Assembly: GCF_018131075.1 (NCBI RefSeq)
Contig: NZ_JAFCLS010000017.1
Coordinates: forward strand, 62,001-126,000
Source: Bradyrhizobium sp. JYMT SZCCT0428
Lineage (GTDB): Bacteria > Pseudomonadota > Alphaproteobacteria > Rhizobiales > Xanthobacteraceae
Direction: 5' to 3'
DNA: 64,000 nt
The notes below the pieces were generated by a model. The model did not search any database. It had not been told where the DNA came from and worked only from the letters and a program-made list of their open reading frames with translations. This document shows, piece after piece, positions 57,097 to 64,000 of this stretch. Position 1 is the stretch's first letter. The number at the start of each line of letters is the position of its first letter. Both the position numbers and the translations under genes were made by a program.

Positions 57097-58038
57097 ATGA
57101 AGACGTTCATTCGAGTGGTTGAACTGTGGGTGCCCGACCGGACCCGCACGCGTCTGGAGTTCGGCGGCAGTCTTTGCAGCGAGGAGTATTCGGAGTTCAA
57201 GGCCGTCAGCGAAAATGCGCTGTTTGCCTTTGATGAAGGGTTGCCCGGCAAAGCCTGGGCCTCCGGCCATCCGGTCATTCTCACCAAATTTGCCAACTCC
57301 TACTTCAAGCGCACCGACGAGGCGATCGAAGCCGGACTGACCTGTGGCGTGGCGCTGCCGGTGTTCGCCGGTGAATTCCTGATGGCCGTCATGGTGCTGT
57401 TCTGCGGCGACGACGAGAAGCACGTCGGCGCCATCGAACTCTGGCACAATGATGCCGACGTCAGCCACGAAATGGGGCTTGTCGACGGCTATTACGGCAC
57501 CGCCGACATGTTCGAGTTCAATTCACGGCACACCAAGTTTCCACGGGGCTTTGGCCTGCCCGGACGGACCTGGAAAGCCGGCATGCCGCTGATTATCAAG
57601 GACCTGCACAATTCCAAGCGCTTCCTGCGTTGGGAAGAAGCCTCCGAAATCGGCATCAATTGCGGTGTCGGCATTCCCTACACCACGTCACCTGAAAAAA
57701 CCTGGGTGATGACGTTCCTGTCCGCGCAGGCCACCCCGATCGCCAAGCGTTTTGAAATCTGGGTACCGAATTCATCGCGATCGGCACTGGTCTTTCATTC
57801 CGGCGATTGCAGCAAGAATATCGAGCTTGAATCGATTTACGCGTCAAAGAGCATCGGCAAAGGCGAAGGCAGCATCGGTGGCGCCTGGGCGACGGGCATG
57901 CCGGCGATCAACGAGCATCTGAAGGTCGATGAGTCAGTTGCGGCGCAGGCGGCGCGCGCGGCGGGGATGAATCAGATCGTCGTACTGCCGGTGATCGAGA
58001 ATGCCCAGCTCAAGGCCGTCCTCGCCTGGTATCTCTGA
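57097..58038 (+). CDS. Triple GAF-like repeat protein
   Basis: A 313-aa protein with three tandem GAF-like domains of about 105 residues each (about 5-105, 110-210, 213-313). The repeat pattern is: VVELWVP/GAIELWHN/KRFEIWVP starts, a central G-x-G-L-P-G-x-x-W-x-x-G-x-P segment (DEGLPGKAWASGHPVIL; FGLPGRTWKAGMPLIIK; EGSIGGAWATGMPAINE) and a CGVALPV/CGVGIPY/IVVLPVI strand. It has no kinase, cyclase or HTH domain. Cysteines present in the first two repeats (T-C-G-V, N-C-G-V) are absent in the third. A ligand-sensing or scaffold role is a guess. It converges with the epoxide hydrolase gene 10 bases away. Confidence 0.65.
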   Translation: MKTFIRVVELWVPDRTRTRLEFGGSLCSEEYSEFKAVSENALFAFDEGLPGKAWASGHPVILTKFANSYFKRTDEAIEAGLTCGVALPVFAGEFLMAVMVLFCGDDEKHVGAIELWHNDADVSHEMGLVDGYYGTADMFEFNSRHTKFPRGFGLPGRTWKAGMPLIIKDLHNSKRFLRWEEASEIGINCGVGIPYTTSPEKTWVMTFLSAQATPIAKRFEIWVPNSSRSALVFHSGDCSKNIELESIYASKSIGKGEGSIGGAWATGMPAINEHLKVDESVAAQAARAAGMNQIVVLPVIENAQLKAVLAWYL

Positions 58039-58047
58039 ACGATCAGA

Positions 58048-59205
58048 TCAACGCGCCACAGGCTGACGCAAGGTCCTGAAGAAGTCTCGCACCTCCCCGA
58101 CAAACAGCTCCGGCTGCTCGAAGGCTGCGAAGTGACCGCCCTTCGGCAGTTCGCGCCAGTGCCGGATATCGGTGTAGCTTCCGTCCATCCACCGCCGTAC
58201 CGGCGTGACGATCTCCTTGGGAAACACGGCAACCCCGCACGGGATCGTGACCTTGTGGGGCGTCCGGCGTTTCGGCCCAAAACTCTCCCAATAGAGACGC
58301 GCCGATGAGGCCGCGGTCGCCGTCACCCAATACAGCATGACATTGTCGAGCAATTCGTCGCGGCCGAGAATGTTCTCGGGGTGCCCGTCGCAATCGGTCC
58401 AGGCCCAGAATTTCTCGAGAATCCACGCCGCCTGGCCGCTCGGCGAATCCGTCAACCCATAGCCCAGGGTTTGCGGCCGGGTCGATTGCTGCTTGGAATA
58501 GCCGGAATCCCAGTCGGCATAGTATTTGATGCCCTGCAGCGCCCGCGCCTCCTCCGGCGTCGGCTGTCCGTCCACGTTGGGAGGCGCCGACATCGCCAGC
58601 GTGATGTGAATTCCGGCACAATGTTCGCCGTCCTGCGCGCCCAGCGCGGTCGTCACCGCCGAGCCCCAGTCACCGCCTTGCGCGCCATAACGCGCATAGC
58701 CAAGACGGTCCATCAGCACCGCCCAGGCGGAGGCAATGCGATCCACGCCCCAACCTGTCGTGGCGGGTTTGGCCGAAAAGCCGAAGCCGGGCAGCGACGG
58801 ACAAACGACGTGAAACGCGTCGGCGGCGTTGCCGCCGTATGCGGTCGGGTTGGTGAGCGGCTCGATCACATTGTGAAACTCGACCACGGAGCCCGGCCAG
58901 CCATGGGTGATGATCAGCGGCATCGCCTGCGGATGCGGCGAGCGGACATGCAGGAAGTGAATATCGAGGCCGTCGATTTCGGTCGTAAACTGCGTAAAGC
59001 GATTGAGGCGTGCCTCGCGGGCGCGCCAGTCATATTCGTCGGCCCAGTACCGGCAGATATCCTTGATCCATTTCAACGGCGCGCCCTGGCTCCAGTCGTC
59101 GACCAGTTCGGCCTCCGGCCAGCGCGTGTTCCGCAACCGCGACTTCAGATCGTCCAGCACATCGTCGCCGACCGAGATGCGATAGGGTTTGATTTCAGCG
59201 CTCAT
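58048..59205 (-). CDS. Epoxide hydrolase (alpha/beta-hydrolase with N-terminal EHN domain)
   Basis: A 385-aa enzyme. An N-terminal epoxide-hydrolase domain (residues about 1-110: DDLKSRLRNTRWPEAELVDDW, PLKWIKDICRYWADEYDWRA) precedes an alpha/beta-hydrolase core with the oxyanion H-G-W-P-G-S (101-106), the nucleophile Asp179 in GAQGGDWGSAVTT and the catalytic His in PKGGHFAAFEQPE near residue 360. It converts epoxides to diols by ester intermediate. With the BVMO and SDR genes upstream, it is a good candidate for a terpenoid or cyclic ether step. Opposite strand neighbour is the GAF-repeat gene. Confidence 0.93.
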   Translation of the reverse strand: MSAEIKPYRISVGDDVLDDLKSRLRNTRWPEAELVDDWSQGAPLKWIKDICRYWADEYDWRAREARLNRFTQFTTEIDGLDIHFLHVRSPHPQAMPLIITHGWPGSVVEFHNVIEPLTNPTAYGGNAADAFHVVCPSLPGFGFSAKPATTGWGVDRIASAWAVLMDRLGYARYGAQGGDWGSAVTTALGAQDGEHCAGIHITLAMSAPPNVDGQPTPEEARALQGIKYYADWDSGYSKQQSTRPQTLGYGLTDSPSGQAAWILEKFWAWTDCDGHPENILGRDELLDNVMLYWVTATAASSARLYWESFGPKRRTPHKVTIPCGVAVFPKEIVTPVRRWMDGSYTDIRHWRELPKGGHFAAFEQPELFVGEVRDFFRTLRQPVAR

Positions 59206-59379
59206 GGAGAATTCTCACAATGCCTGATGGCGAGCTGCAATTGCACCCTGCCGACTTTAAATGCGTGACATTACGCAGACGCGTCAGGTTGATGCAAATT
59301 GACGGGCTGGTCGAGACTTTCCGGAGCGCTGTCGATTGCTCCTCCCTTGATCTCGTGGCAGTTGTGCGACGCTGGCGCG

Positions 59380-60198
59380 TCAGGGCGCCAGACGTTGCTT
59401 GAAAAACCCCAAAATCTCGTCGCGGGCAGCGATGGTCGGCTGACCGGCTTCGTCGATCAGGTGGGCGGTCACGACACTGTGCGGCGTCGTGACGTAGCGC
59501 TCGAAGAACTCGGGAACATCGGTGCTCGCCGCGTTGTCGGAAAGCACCCGCCCGATGAAACGGTCGCCGAGCGCCTCCTGATAGGCCGCAAAGCGCTGCG
59601 CCATGCAGAATTTGTCCCCCTCGAAGCGATAGGCCAGCACGGTCAGATCTTCCCGGTCGAGCCGTTCGCGGACGGCCTTGACTTCGTCCGGCGCGATTTC
59701 GATGCCGGCCGGATCGTTCAGCGGCAGTGACGGCTGGGAAAGGACCGGCGCCAGCATCGACGGCTCCAGCATCATCGTCAGCGCAAAATTTCCGGTAAAA
59801 CACATCCCGATGGCGCCGACGCCGGGACCGCCGCACTCCCCGTGCGCGAATCTCGCCAGCGACCGCAGCCACTGCGTCACCGGGCTTGATTGATTGGCGG
59901 CCAACGCACGGAACTCGGCGCTCACGCAGGCGCGTTGAAACACGGCGGTGCCCTCTTCCACGTTGGGAACAGCGCCATCGCGGCCGAACAGCGAAGGCAT
60001 GTAGACCGTGAACCCGGCGTCGCGCACCCAGCGGGCAAAACGCGCGACGTAAGGGCTGATGCCGGGCATCTCGGTCATCACGATGACCGCCGGCCCCCGG
60101 CCTGCGACATGCACCGCCTTGGTGATGCCTTCGAGCGTAATCTCGCGGCGCTCGAAATCCTCGAGCGGGTCGTCGTGCTTCATGGATCGCTTTGGCAT
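59380..60198 (-). CDS. Dienelactone hydrolase-family protein
   Basis: A 272-aa alpha/beta-hydrolase. The nucleophile elbow is GVGAIGMCFTGNFALTM, with catalytic Cys133, typical of dienelactone hydrolases (Cys-His-Asp triad); the His is in VVTAHLIDEAG near the C terminus. The start PVAVIVMTEMPGISPYV-like (AVIVMTEMPGISPYVARF, about 37-54) is characteristic. Catalyses hydrolysis of an enol- or lactone-type ester, so it could open lactones made by the BVMO. ATG 60198 or ATG 60183. Divergent from the GlxA gene at 60334, sharing the palindrome at 60300. Confidence 0.9.
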   Translation of the reverse strand: MPKRSMKHDDPLEDFERREITLEGITKAVHVAGRGPAVIVMTEMPGISPYVARFARWVRDAGFTVYMPSLFGRDGAVPNVEEGTAVFQRACVSAEFRALAANQSSPVTQWLRSLARFAHGECGGPGVGAIGMCFTGNFALTMMLEPSMLAPVLSQPSLPLNDPAGIEIAPDEVKAVRERLDREDLTVLAYRFEGDKFCMAQRFAAYQEALGDRFIGRVLSDNAASTDVPEFFERYVTTPHSVVTAHLIDEAGQPTIAARDEILGFFKQRLAP

Positions 60199-60299
60199 CT
60201 GGCGTCACTCCCTGCGCGCGCAACGATCGGCGCCGCCGGATTTGACGACGCGCGTCCGCCTTCATGCCGATCATTGCGATTCCGCGCCGGATTGCCTAG

Positions 60300-60313
60300 T
60301 GTCAAAAATGACA
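60300..60313. promoter_or_regulatory. Palindrome in the DLH-GlxA intergenic region
   Basis: TGTCA, AAAA, TGACA: five-base perfect arms 20 bases before the GlxA start and about 100 bases before the DLH start. Possible operator of the GlxA regulator. Confidence 0.4.
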
Positions 60314-60333
60314 TTGATCGGGGATTTTTGGAC

Positions 60334-61272
60334 ATGACCAGGGTGACGGTCGTTGAAATCGAGGGCTGCCTGGCTTCCGGCGCCGCCATCACCCATGACG
60401 TGATGGCGACGGCCAACCAGATCAGCAAGACGGCCAAACGCGCTTTGGCGTTCGATGTCACGACGGTGCGTCTGGGCCGGCGCCGAAAACAGGAAAGGCT
60501 GCGTGGCGCCGACCTCGTCATTGTCCCGGGTCTTGGCCTCGGAGTTGCGTCAGCAGACGAACTCGACGCGAAACTGAAGAGCCCGGCCTGCCGGCGTGCT
60601 TGCGACATGCTGATTCAATCGTTCGAAGCCGGCGCCGCGCTCGCCGCGGCGTGCGCAAGTACTTTCCTGCTCGCGGAAACCGGATTGCTGGACGGCCGGC
60701 GGGCGACCACGACATGGTGGCTTGGCCCGCTGTTCCGCGAGCGCTATCCGACGGTCGAACTGACCAGCGACCGGATTGTCGTCGCCGATTGGCCAATTGC
60801 GACCGGCGGCGCGGCGATGGCGCAGATGGATTTGATGCTTGCCATTGTCGGCAAGTTCGCCGGACCGAAGCTGGCCAGCGCCTGCGCCAACTATCTGCTG
60901 CTGGATGAACGGCGCTCCCAGGTGCCGTTCATGGCGATCAATTATCTGGCGAGCCAGGACCCGAAAATCGCCAGGGCGGAAAAATGGGTGCGGGAAAACA
61001 TCGCGCGCGATTTTGCGATCGAAGAACTCGCCGAGGCCGTCGCGCTCGCGCCGCGCACATTTGCCCGGCGCATCGCCGCGACCTGCGGCGTCTCGCCTAT
61101 TCAGTTCGTTCAACGCATCCGGCTTGAGACCGCAAGATACCTGCTTGAGACCACGCGCCTGCCGGTCGATCAAATTTCCCGGCAGGTGGGCTATGCGGAG
61201 CCGTCCACCCTTCGCCGCCTGATCCGGCGCGATACCAAACATTCACCCGGGCATTTCCGGCCTGCGGCCTGA
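60334..61272 (+). CDS. GlxA-family regulator (DJ-1/PfpI domain plus AraC HTH)
   Basis: A 312-residue regulator. An N-terminal DJ-1/PfpI domain carries LVIVPGLGLGVASADELDAK and the elbow region AACASTFLLAETGLLDG with Cys107. A C-terminal AraC pair of helix-turn-helices follows (EELAEAVALAPRTFARRIAA, VDQISRQVGYAEPSTLRRLI). The start is ATG 60334 with GGGGAT upstream; the longer frame back to 59890 runs antisense over the DLH gene. Probably regulates the divergent DLH, and perhaps the epoxide hydrolase. It has the same architecture as the regulator at 17244. Confidence 0.92.
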   Translation: MTRVTVVEIEGCLASGAAITHDVMATANQISKTAKRALAFDVTTVRLGRRRKQERLRGADLVIVPGLGLGVASADELDAKLKSPACRRACDMLIQSFEAGAALAAACASTFLLAETGLLDGRRATTTWWLGPLFRERYPTVELTSDRIVVADWPIATGGAAMAQMDLMLAIVGKFAGPKLASACANYLLLDERRSQVPFMAINYLASQDPKIARAEKWVRENIARDFAIEELAEAVALAPRTFARRIAATCGVSPIQFVQRIRLETARYLLETTRLPVDQISRQVGYAEPSTLRRLIRRDTKHSPGHFRPAA

Positions 61273-61273
61273 A

Positions 61274-62752
61274 TCATCGCCCGCGGAGATTCCTTGCGAT
61301 CGTCTTGCCGATAAGTTCAGCACCGGCATCGATTTCGCTTTCATTCCAGGCGGCGAATCCAAGAAACAGCCCGTGCTCGGCGGTCTTTCCGGTAAAGTGA
61401 CGGGAAAGCGGCCGCGCCGTGACTCCAATCCTCGCCAGATCGGCCACGAGACGGCAGTCATCCGATCCCGGTTCCAGCCGGGCGAGAAGTTGCATGCCGC
61501 CGGCCGGCGGCGTGATCGCGAGCCTGTCTCCGGCCGCTGAAGTCAGCGCATGCGTCAGGTGGTCACGGCGGCCGCGATAGATGCGGGTCATCCGGCGAAT
61601 ATGGGCGGCGAAATCGCCGTCGCCGATAAACTCCGCCAGCGCGAGCTGCATCGCCCCCATCACCATCTGGCCGGTATGCCGCTGCATCCTCTCGAATGTC
61701 GCAACGAGGCCGTCGGGCACGATCGCGTAGCCCACGCGGATATCCGGCAACATCGGTTTCGAGAAGGTCCCGACATAGAAGACGTTGCCGGCCGTATCGA
61801 TGCCCTGCAACGCGACCACCGGCCGGCCGTCGAAATGAAACTCGCTGTCATAGTCGTCCTCGATAACAGCCGCGCCCGCCTCCGCGGCGAATGCCAGCAG
61901 TTCCTGCCGCCGCTTGATCGGCATCAGCCTGCCCGTCGGGTATTAATGCGAGGGTGTGCAGAAAATCAGCCGCGGACGATCAGTCCGTCCCGCCAGGCGC
62001 AACCCGCTCCGATCCAGCGTCATTCCCTTGACCCGCGCACCGGTCGCCTCGAGCGCCACGCGCGCGCCGCCATATCCCGGGCTTTCGATCCACGCCAGAT
62101 CGCCCTCATTGAGCAGGACCCGCGCGATCAATTCGATGGCCGCCTGGGCCGACGACGTAATGACCAGCCTGCGCGCGTCGGCCTTGACGCCGCGATGCTC
62201 CACGAGATGACTGAGCAACGCCGCGCGAAGAGCGGGATGGTTGGCCCTGATTCCCGCCGCGTGCCTGCTGCGGGCCGCACGGCGCAGACAGCGCGCCCAC
62301 ACCTCGTGTGGAAACTCGCGGGCATCGGCGAGCCCCGGAGCAAATGGCCGCGGACTCCCTCCTTCGTTCGTGAAGTGCCAGTCCGACCGGCTGACCTGCC
62401 TCGCCCAACGGGATACCCGCATGAAGCCGGAGCGCTCATGATCCGGAGATTGATCAGCGGAGACCAGCTGCATTTTCTCGACCGCCGCGACCACCGGCCG
62501 GCGTCCGCGTGCGACGACGATGTAACCTTCCACCGCCAGCTGATCGATGACAGTTGAGACCGTGTTTCGCGAGACGCCGAAATCTTCCGCCAGCACCCGG
62601 CTGGACGGCAGCCGGTATCCGCGCGGCAAGGCGCCCGACAGGATTGCGGTGCGCAGGCGATCGTAGATCTGGCGTGTCAGGCTCCCGCCATCCTGCGGGA
62701 CGAACTTCAGATCGATCGTTCCGGAGAGCAGGCTGGACAAAACTGGATCCAT
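61274..62752 (-). pseudogene. MocR-family (GntR HTH + aminotransferase-like) regulator with an in-frame ochre codon
   Basis: A gene of 492 codons in one frame, interrupted by TAA at 61943-61945. Upstream part: GntR-type winged helix (SLTRQIYDRLRTAILSGALP, YRLPSSRVLAEDFGVSRNTV) and the start of the fold-type I aminotransferase domain (IRANHPALRAALLSHLVEHR, RLVITSSAQAAIELIARVLL). It ends with CTPSH. Downstream in the same frame: YPTGRLMPIKRRQELLAFA, VIEDDYDSEFHFDG and YVGTFSKPMLPDIRVGYAIV with the PLP-binding Lys of the S-K motif. CTPSHQYPTG is the usual form, so CAA to TAA is the likely change. Start ATG 62752. Divergent from the EamA gene, which it would normally regulate. Confidence 0.82.
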
Positions 62753-62832
62753 GATTTTCTCGAAAATGGACCTATCAATCGTGCCAGTCAAGGTTATGGT
62801 TTGTGCAGCCCAGTCCGCCAACAGGGATCATC

Positions 62833-63822
62833 ATGCAGACCCATCTGTCGCGCCGCGGCGCATTCCTGCTGTTCGCGGTGATCGTGATCGCCTGGGGCCT
62901 GAACTGGACGATTACCAAGATCCTCGTGCAGAGCGCTTCGCCGCTGTGGATCACGGCGATTCGCTCCGCCATCGCCACGGTGGCCCTCGCCATGCTTCTG
63001 TTCGCGCGGGGCGAGATGATCGTGCCACGTCGCGGCGATCTGCCTGTGATCTTCGTCAATTCGATATTTCACATGGTGGCATTTTCAGCGCTGGTCGCAT
63101 TCGGGCTGCAATTCGCCGCGGTCGGCCGTTCAATCGTCCTTGGCTACACGACCCCGCTTTGGGTGATGCCTGCCGCCTGGCTGTTCCTCGGCGAGAGAAT
63201 GACGCCATCGCGTTCACTGGGAATGGCCGTCGGCCTCGCCGGCCTCGCCCTCATGTTCAATCCATTCGCCTACAATTGGGCCGACGCCAACACGCTGGCC
63301 GGCAGCGGCTGCATCCTGCTGGCTGCCCTGTGCTGGGCGGTCAGCATCGTCTACGTGCGCGCGCACCGCTGGATTTCCACGCCCTTCCAGCTCGGGTTCT
63401 GGCAAACGCTGCTCGCAACGCTGGTGGTCTCCGTGCTGGCGTTTCTAAAGGACGGTATTCCGCATCTGGAATGGAATGCGCAGCTGGCTGGGCTGTTTCT
63501 CTTCAGCGGGATCATCGGAACGGCATTGGCCTATTGGGCGATGGCGACAGTCAATCGCAGCCTGCCCGCCGCCGTCACATCGCTCGGGCTGCTCGCGACA
63601 CCCGTCGTCGGGGTCGCAAGTTCAGCGATCATTCTTGGCGAAGTGGTCACAGCCGACCTGGTGGTCGCGATGCTCCTGATCCTGGGAGGCATCGCAATCG
63701 GAACAATTCCCCGCAGGGGAGCGGTGCCCGCGCGATCGGGGTGGATTAATCGTAAAGTCGCAAGTCCCGCAGTTCGGGCGGTAAAACCGGACGAGCACAC
63801 TCGGCCGATGCGAGGACATTGA
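62833..63822 (+). CDS. EamA/DMT-family transporter
   Basis: A 329-aa membrane protein with 10 predicted helices in two EamA halves (LLFAVIVIAWGLNWTITKIL, AFGLQFAAVGRSIVLGYTTP, CILLAALCWAVSIVYVRAHR, LGLLATPVVGVASSAIILGE). ATG 62833 is used; 62803 is in-frame but lacks family-like sequence. The C-terminal 35 residues are polar. It is probably an exporter of metabolites or amino acids. It is divergent from the MocR gene, a common pair in which MocR regulates the exporter. Its end overlaps the next gene on the other strand. Confidence 0.92.
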   Translation: MQTHLSRRGAFLLFAVIVIAWGLNWTITKILVQSASPLWITAIRSAIATVALAMLLFARGEMIVPRRGDLPVIFVNSIFHMVAFSALVAFGLQFAAVGRSIVLGYTTPLWVMPAAWLFLGERMTPSRSLGMAVGLAGLALMFNPFAYNWADANTLAGSGCILLAALCWAVSIVYVRAHRWISTPFQLGFWQTLLATLVVSVLAFLKDGIPHLEWNAQLAGLFLFSGIIGTALAYWAMATVNRSLPAAVTSLGLLATPVVGVASSAIILGEVVTADLVVAMLLILGGIAIGTIPRRGAVPARSGWINRKVASPAVRAVKPDEHTRPMRGH

Positions 63823-63997
63823 CAGGCCGCCGCGCTCTGGCCGGGTAATTGTAAGCAACCGAGCTCACCGCATTCCGGGGAAAGCGCTCGGCCGCAGCCG
63901 CGATGGTCAGCAATGCCAGGATCACGGCGATAAGGCCCAAGACCGGATTGAGCCACATCAGAACGTCATTCAGCCGAACGAGCCAATACGGAGCCAT
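63746..63997 (-). CDS. Small membrane protein (83 aa)
   Basis: It begins MAPYWLVRLNDVLMWLNPVL, has one long helix (LGLIAVILALLTIAAAAERF) and a basic polar tail. Conserved-looking small membrane protein of Bradyrhizobium type. The last 77 bases overlap the end of the EamA gene on the opposite strand, which is unusual; a shorter EamA protein or a shorter small protein may be correct. Its start lies 3 bases from the window edge. Confidence 0.5.
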   Translation of the reverse strand: MAPYWLVRLNDVLMWLNPVLGLIAVILALLTIAAAAERFPRNAVSSVAYNYPARARRPVNVLASAECARPVLPPELRDLRLYD

Positions 63998-64000
63998 GTT

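Noticed and set aside
59890..60333. N-terminal extension of the second GlxA regulator back to 59890.
   Set aside because: The extra 148 residues are antisense to the dienelactone hydrolase gene and have no similarity to the DJ-1 domain, which starts normally at 60334.

Overview
The window looks like a chromosomal stretch of a soil alphaproteobacterium, most likely Bradyrhizobium or a close Nitrobacteraceae relative. The reasons are the high GC content, a GcrA-family regulator, OpgC, a phasin, many small Bradyrhizobium-type hypothetical proteins, and intergenic palindromes of the kind scattered through Bradyrhizobium genomes. This assignment is an inference. I see no rRNA, tRNA, CRISPR array or intact insertion sequence.

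Region 1 (1-6.5 kb) is catabolic. It has a three-subunit molybdenum hydroxylase (minus strand, running off the left edge), a luciferase-like flavin monooxygenase with a PuuE-like polysaccharide deacetylase (plus strand), and a minus-strand operon of an HsaA-type flavin monooxygenase, its flavin reductase and a TetR regulator. Region 2 (6.6-15.5 kb) is an accessory, decaying island. It holds a frameshifted acetyltransferase, a terminase stump, a duplicated microprotein module, a frameshifted Pro-rich repeat protein, tandem secreted paralogues (one with a nonsense codon), several very small genes and a phasin. Region 3 (15.6-24.7 kb) has an FMN alpha-hydroxyacid oxidase, then a divergent GlxA-type regulator facing a tight four-gene operon: GNAT-like transferase, MFS exporter, YqcI/YcgG-family (GntA-type) N-hydroxylase and stand-alone cupin. 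That operon is my best candidate for an undescribed biosynthetic system. A CaiB-type CoA-transferase, a GFA protein and a damaged mddA-like gene follow.

Region 4 (24.8-37 kb) is regulatory and envelope-related: a winged-helix/TPR regulator; a phage-like switch (S24 repressor divergent from a GcrA-family gene, with recurrent CCGA-type sites in the promoters); OpgC; a luciferase-like gene with an internal amber codon; a GH3 glycosidase; and a DUF4173-type membrane protein with a CreB/CreC-like two-component pair. Region 5 (37-64 kb) is a large catabolic island. It contains CoA-ester genes (thiolase, CoA-ester lyase, MaoC hydratase, enoyl-CoA hydratase, CaiB transferase), a complete branched-chain-type ABC transporter with an embedded SDR, and a divergent operon of acyl-CoA ligase, TetR, SDR and Baeyer-Villiger-type monooxygenase. 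A perfect-arm palindrome lies between these two operons. Then come a thioredoxin-fold isomerase, a GST, a class II aldolase, a triple GAF-like repeat protein, an epoxide hydrolase, a dienelactone hydrolase, a second GlxA regulator, a MocR gene split by an ochre codon, and an EamA exporter. Together the island suggests uptake, CoA activation, ketone/lactone chemistry and beta-oxidation-like breakdown of an alicyclic or terpenoid-like acid.

Roughly eight genes in the window carry a frameshift, internal stop or truncation that I could place at specific bases. This points either to local gene decay or to consensus errors in the assembly.
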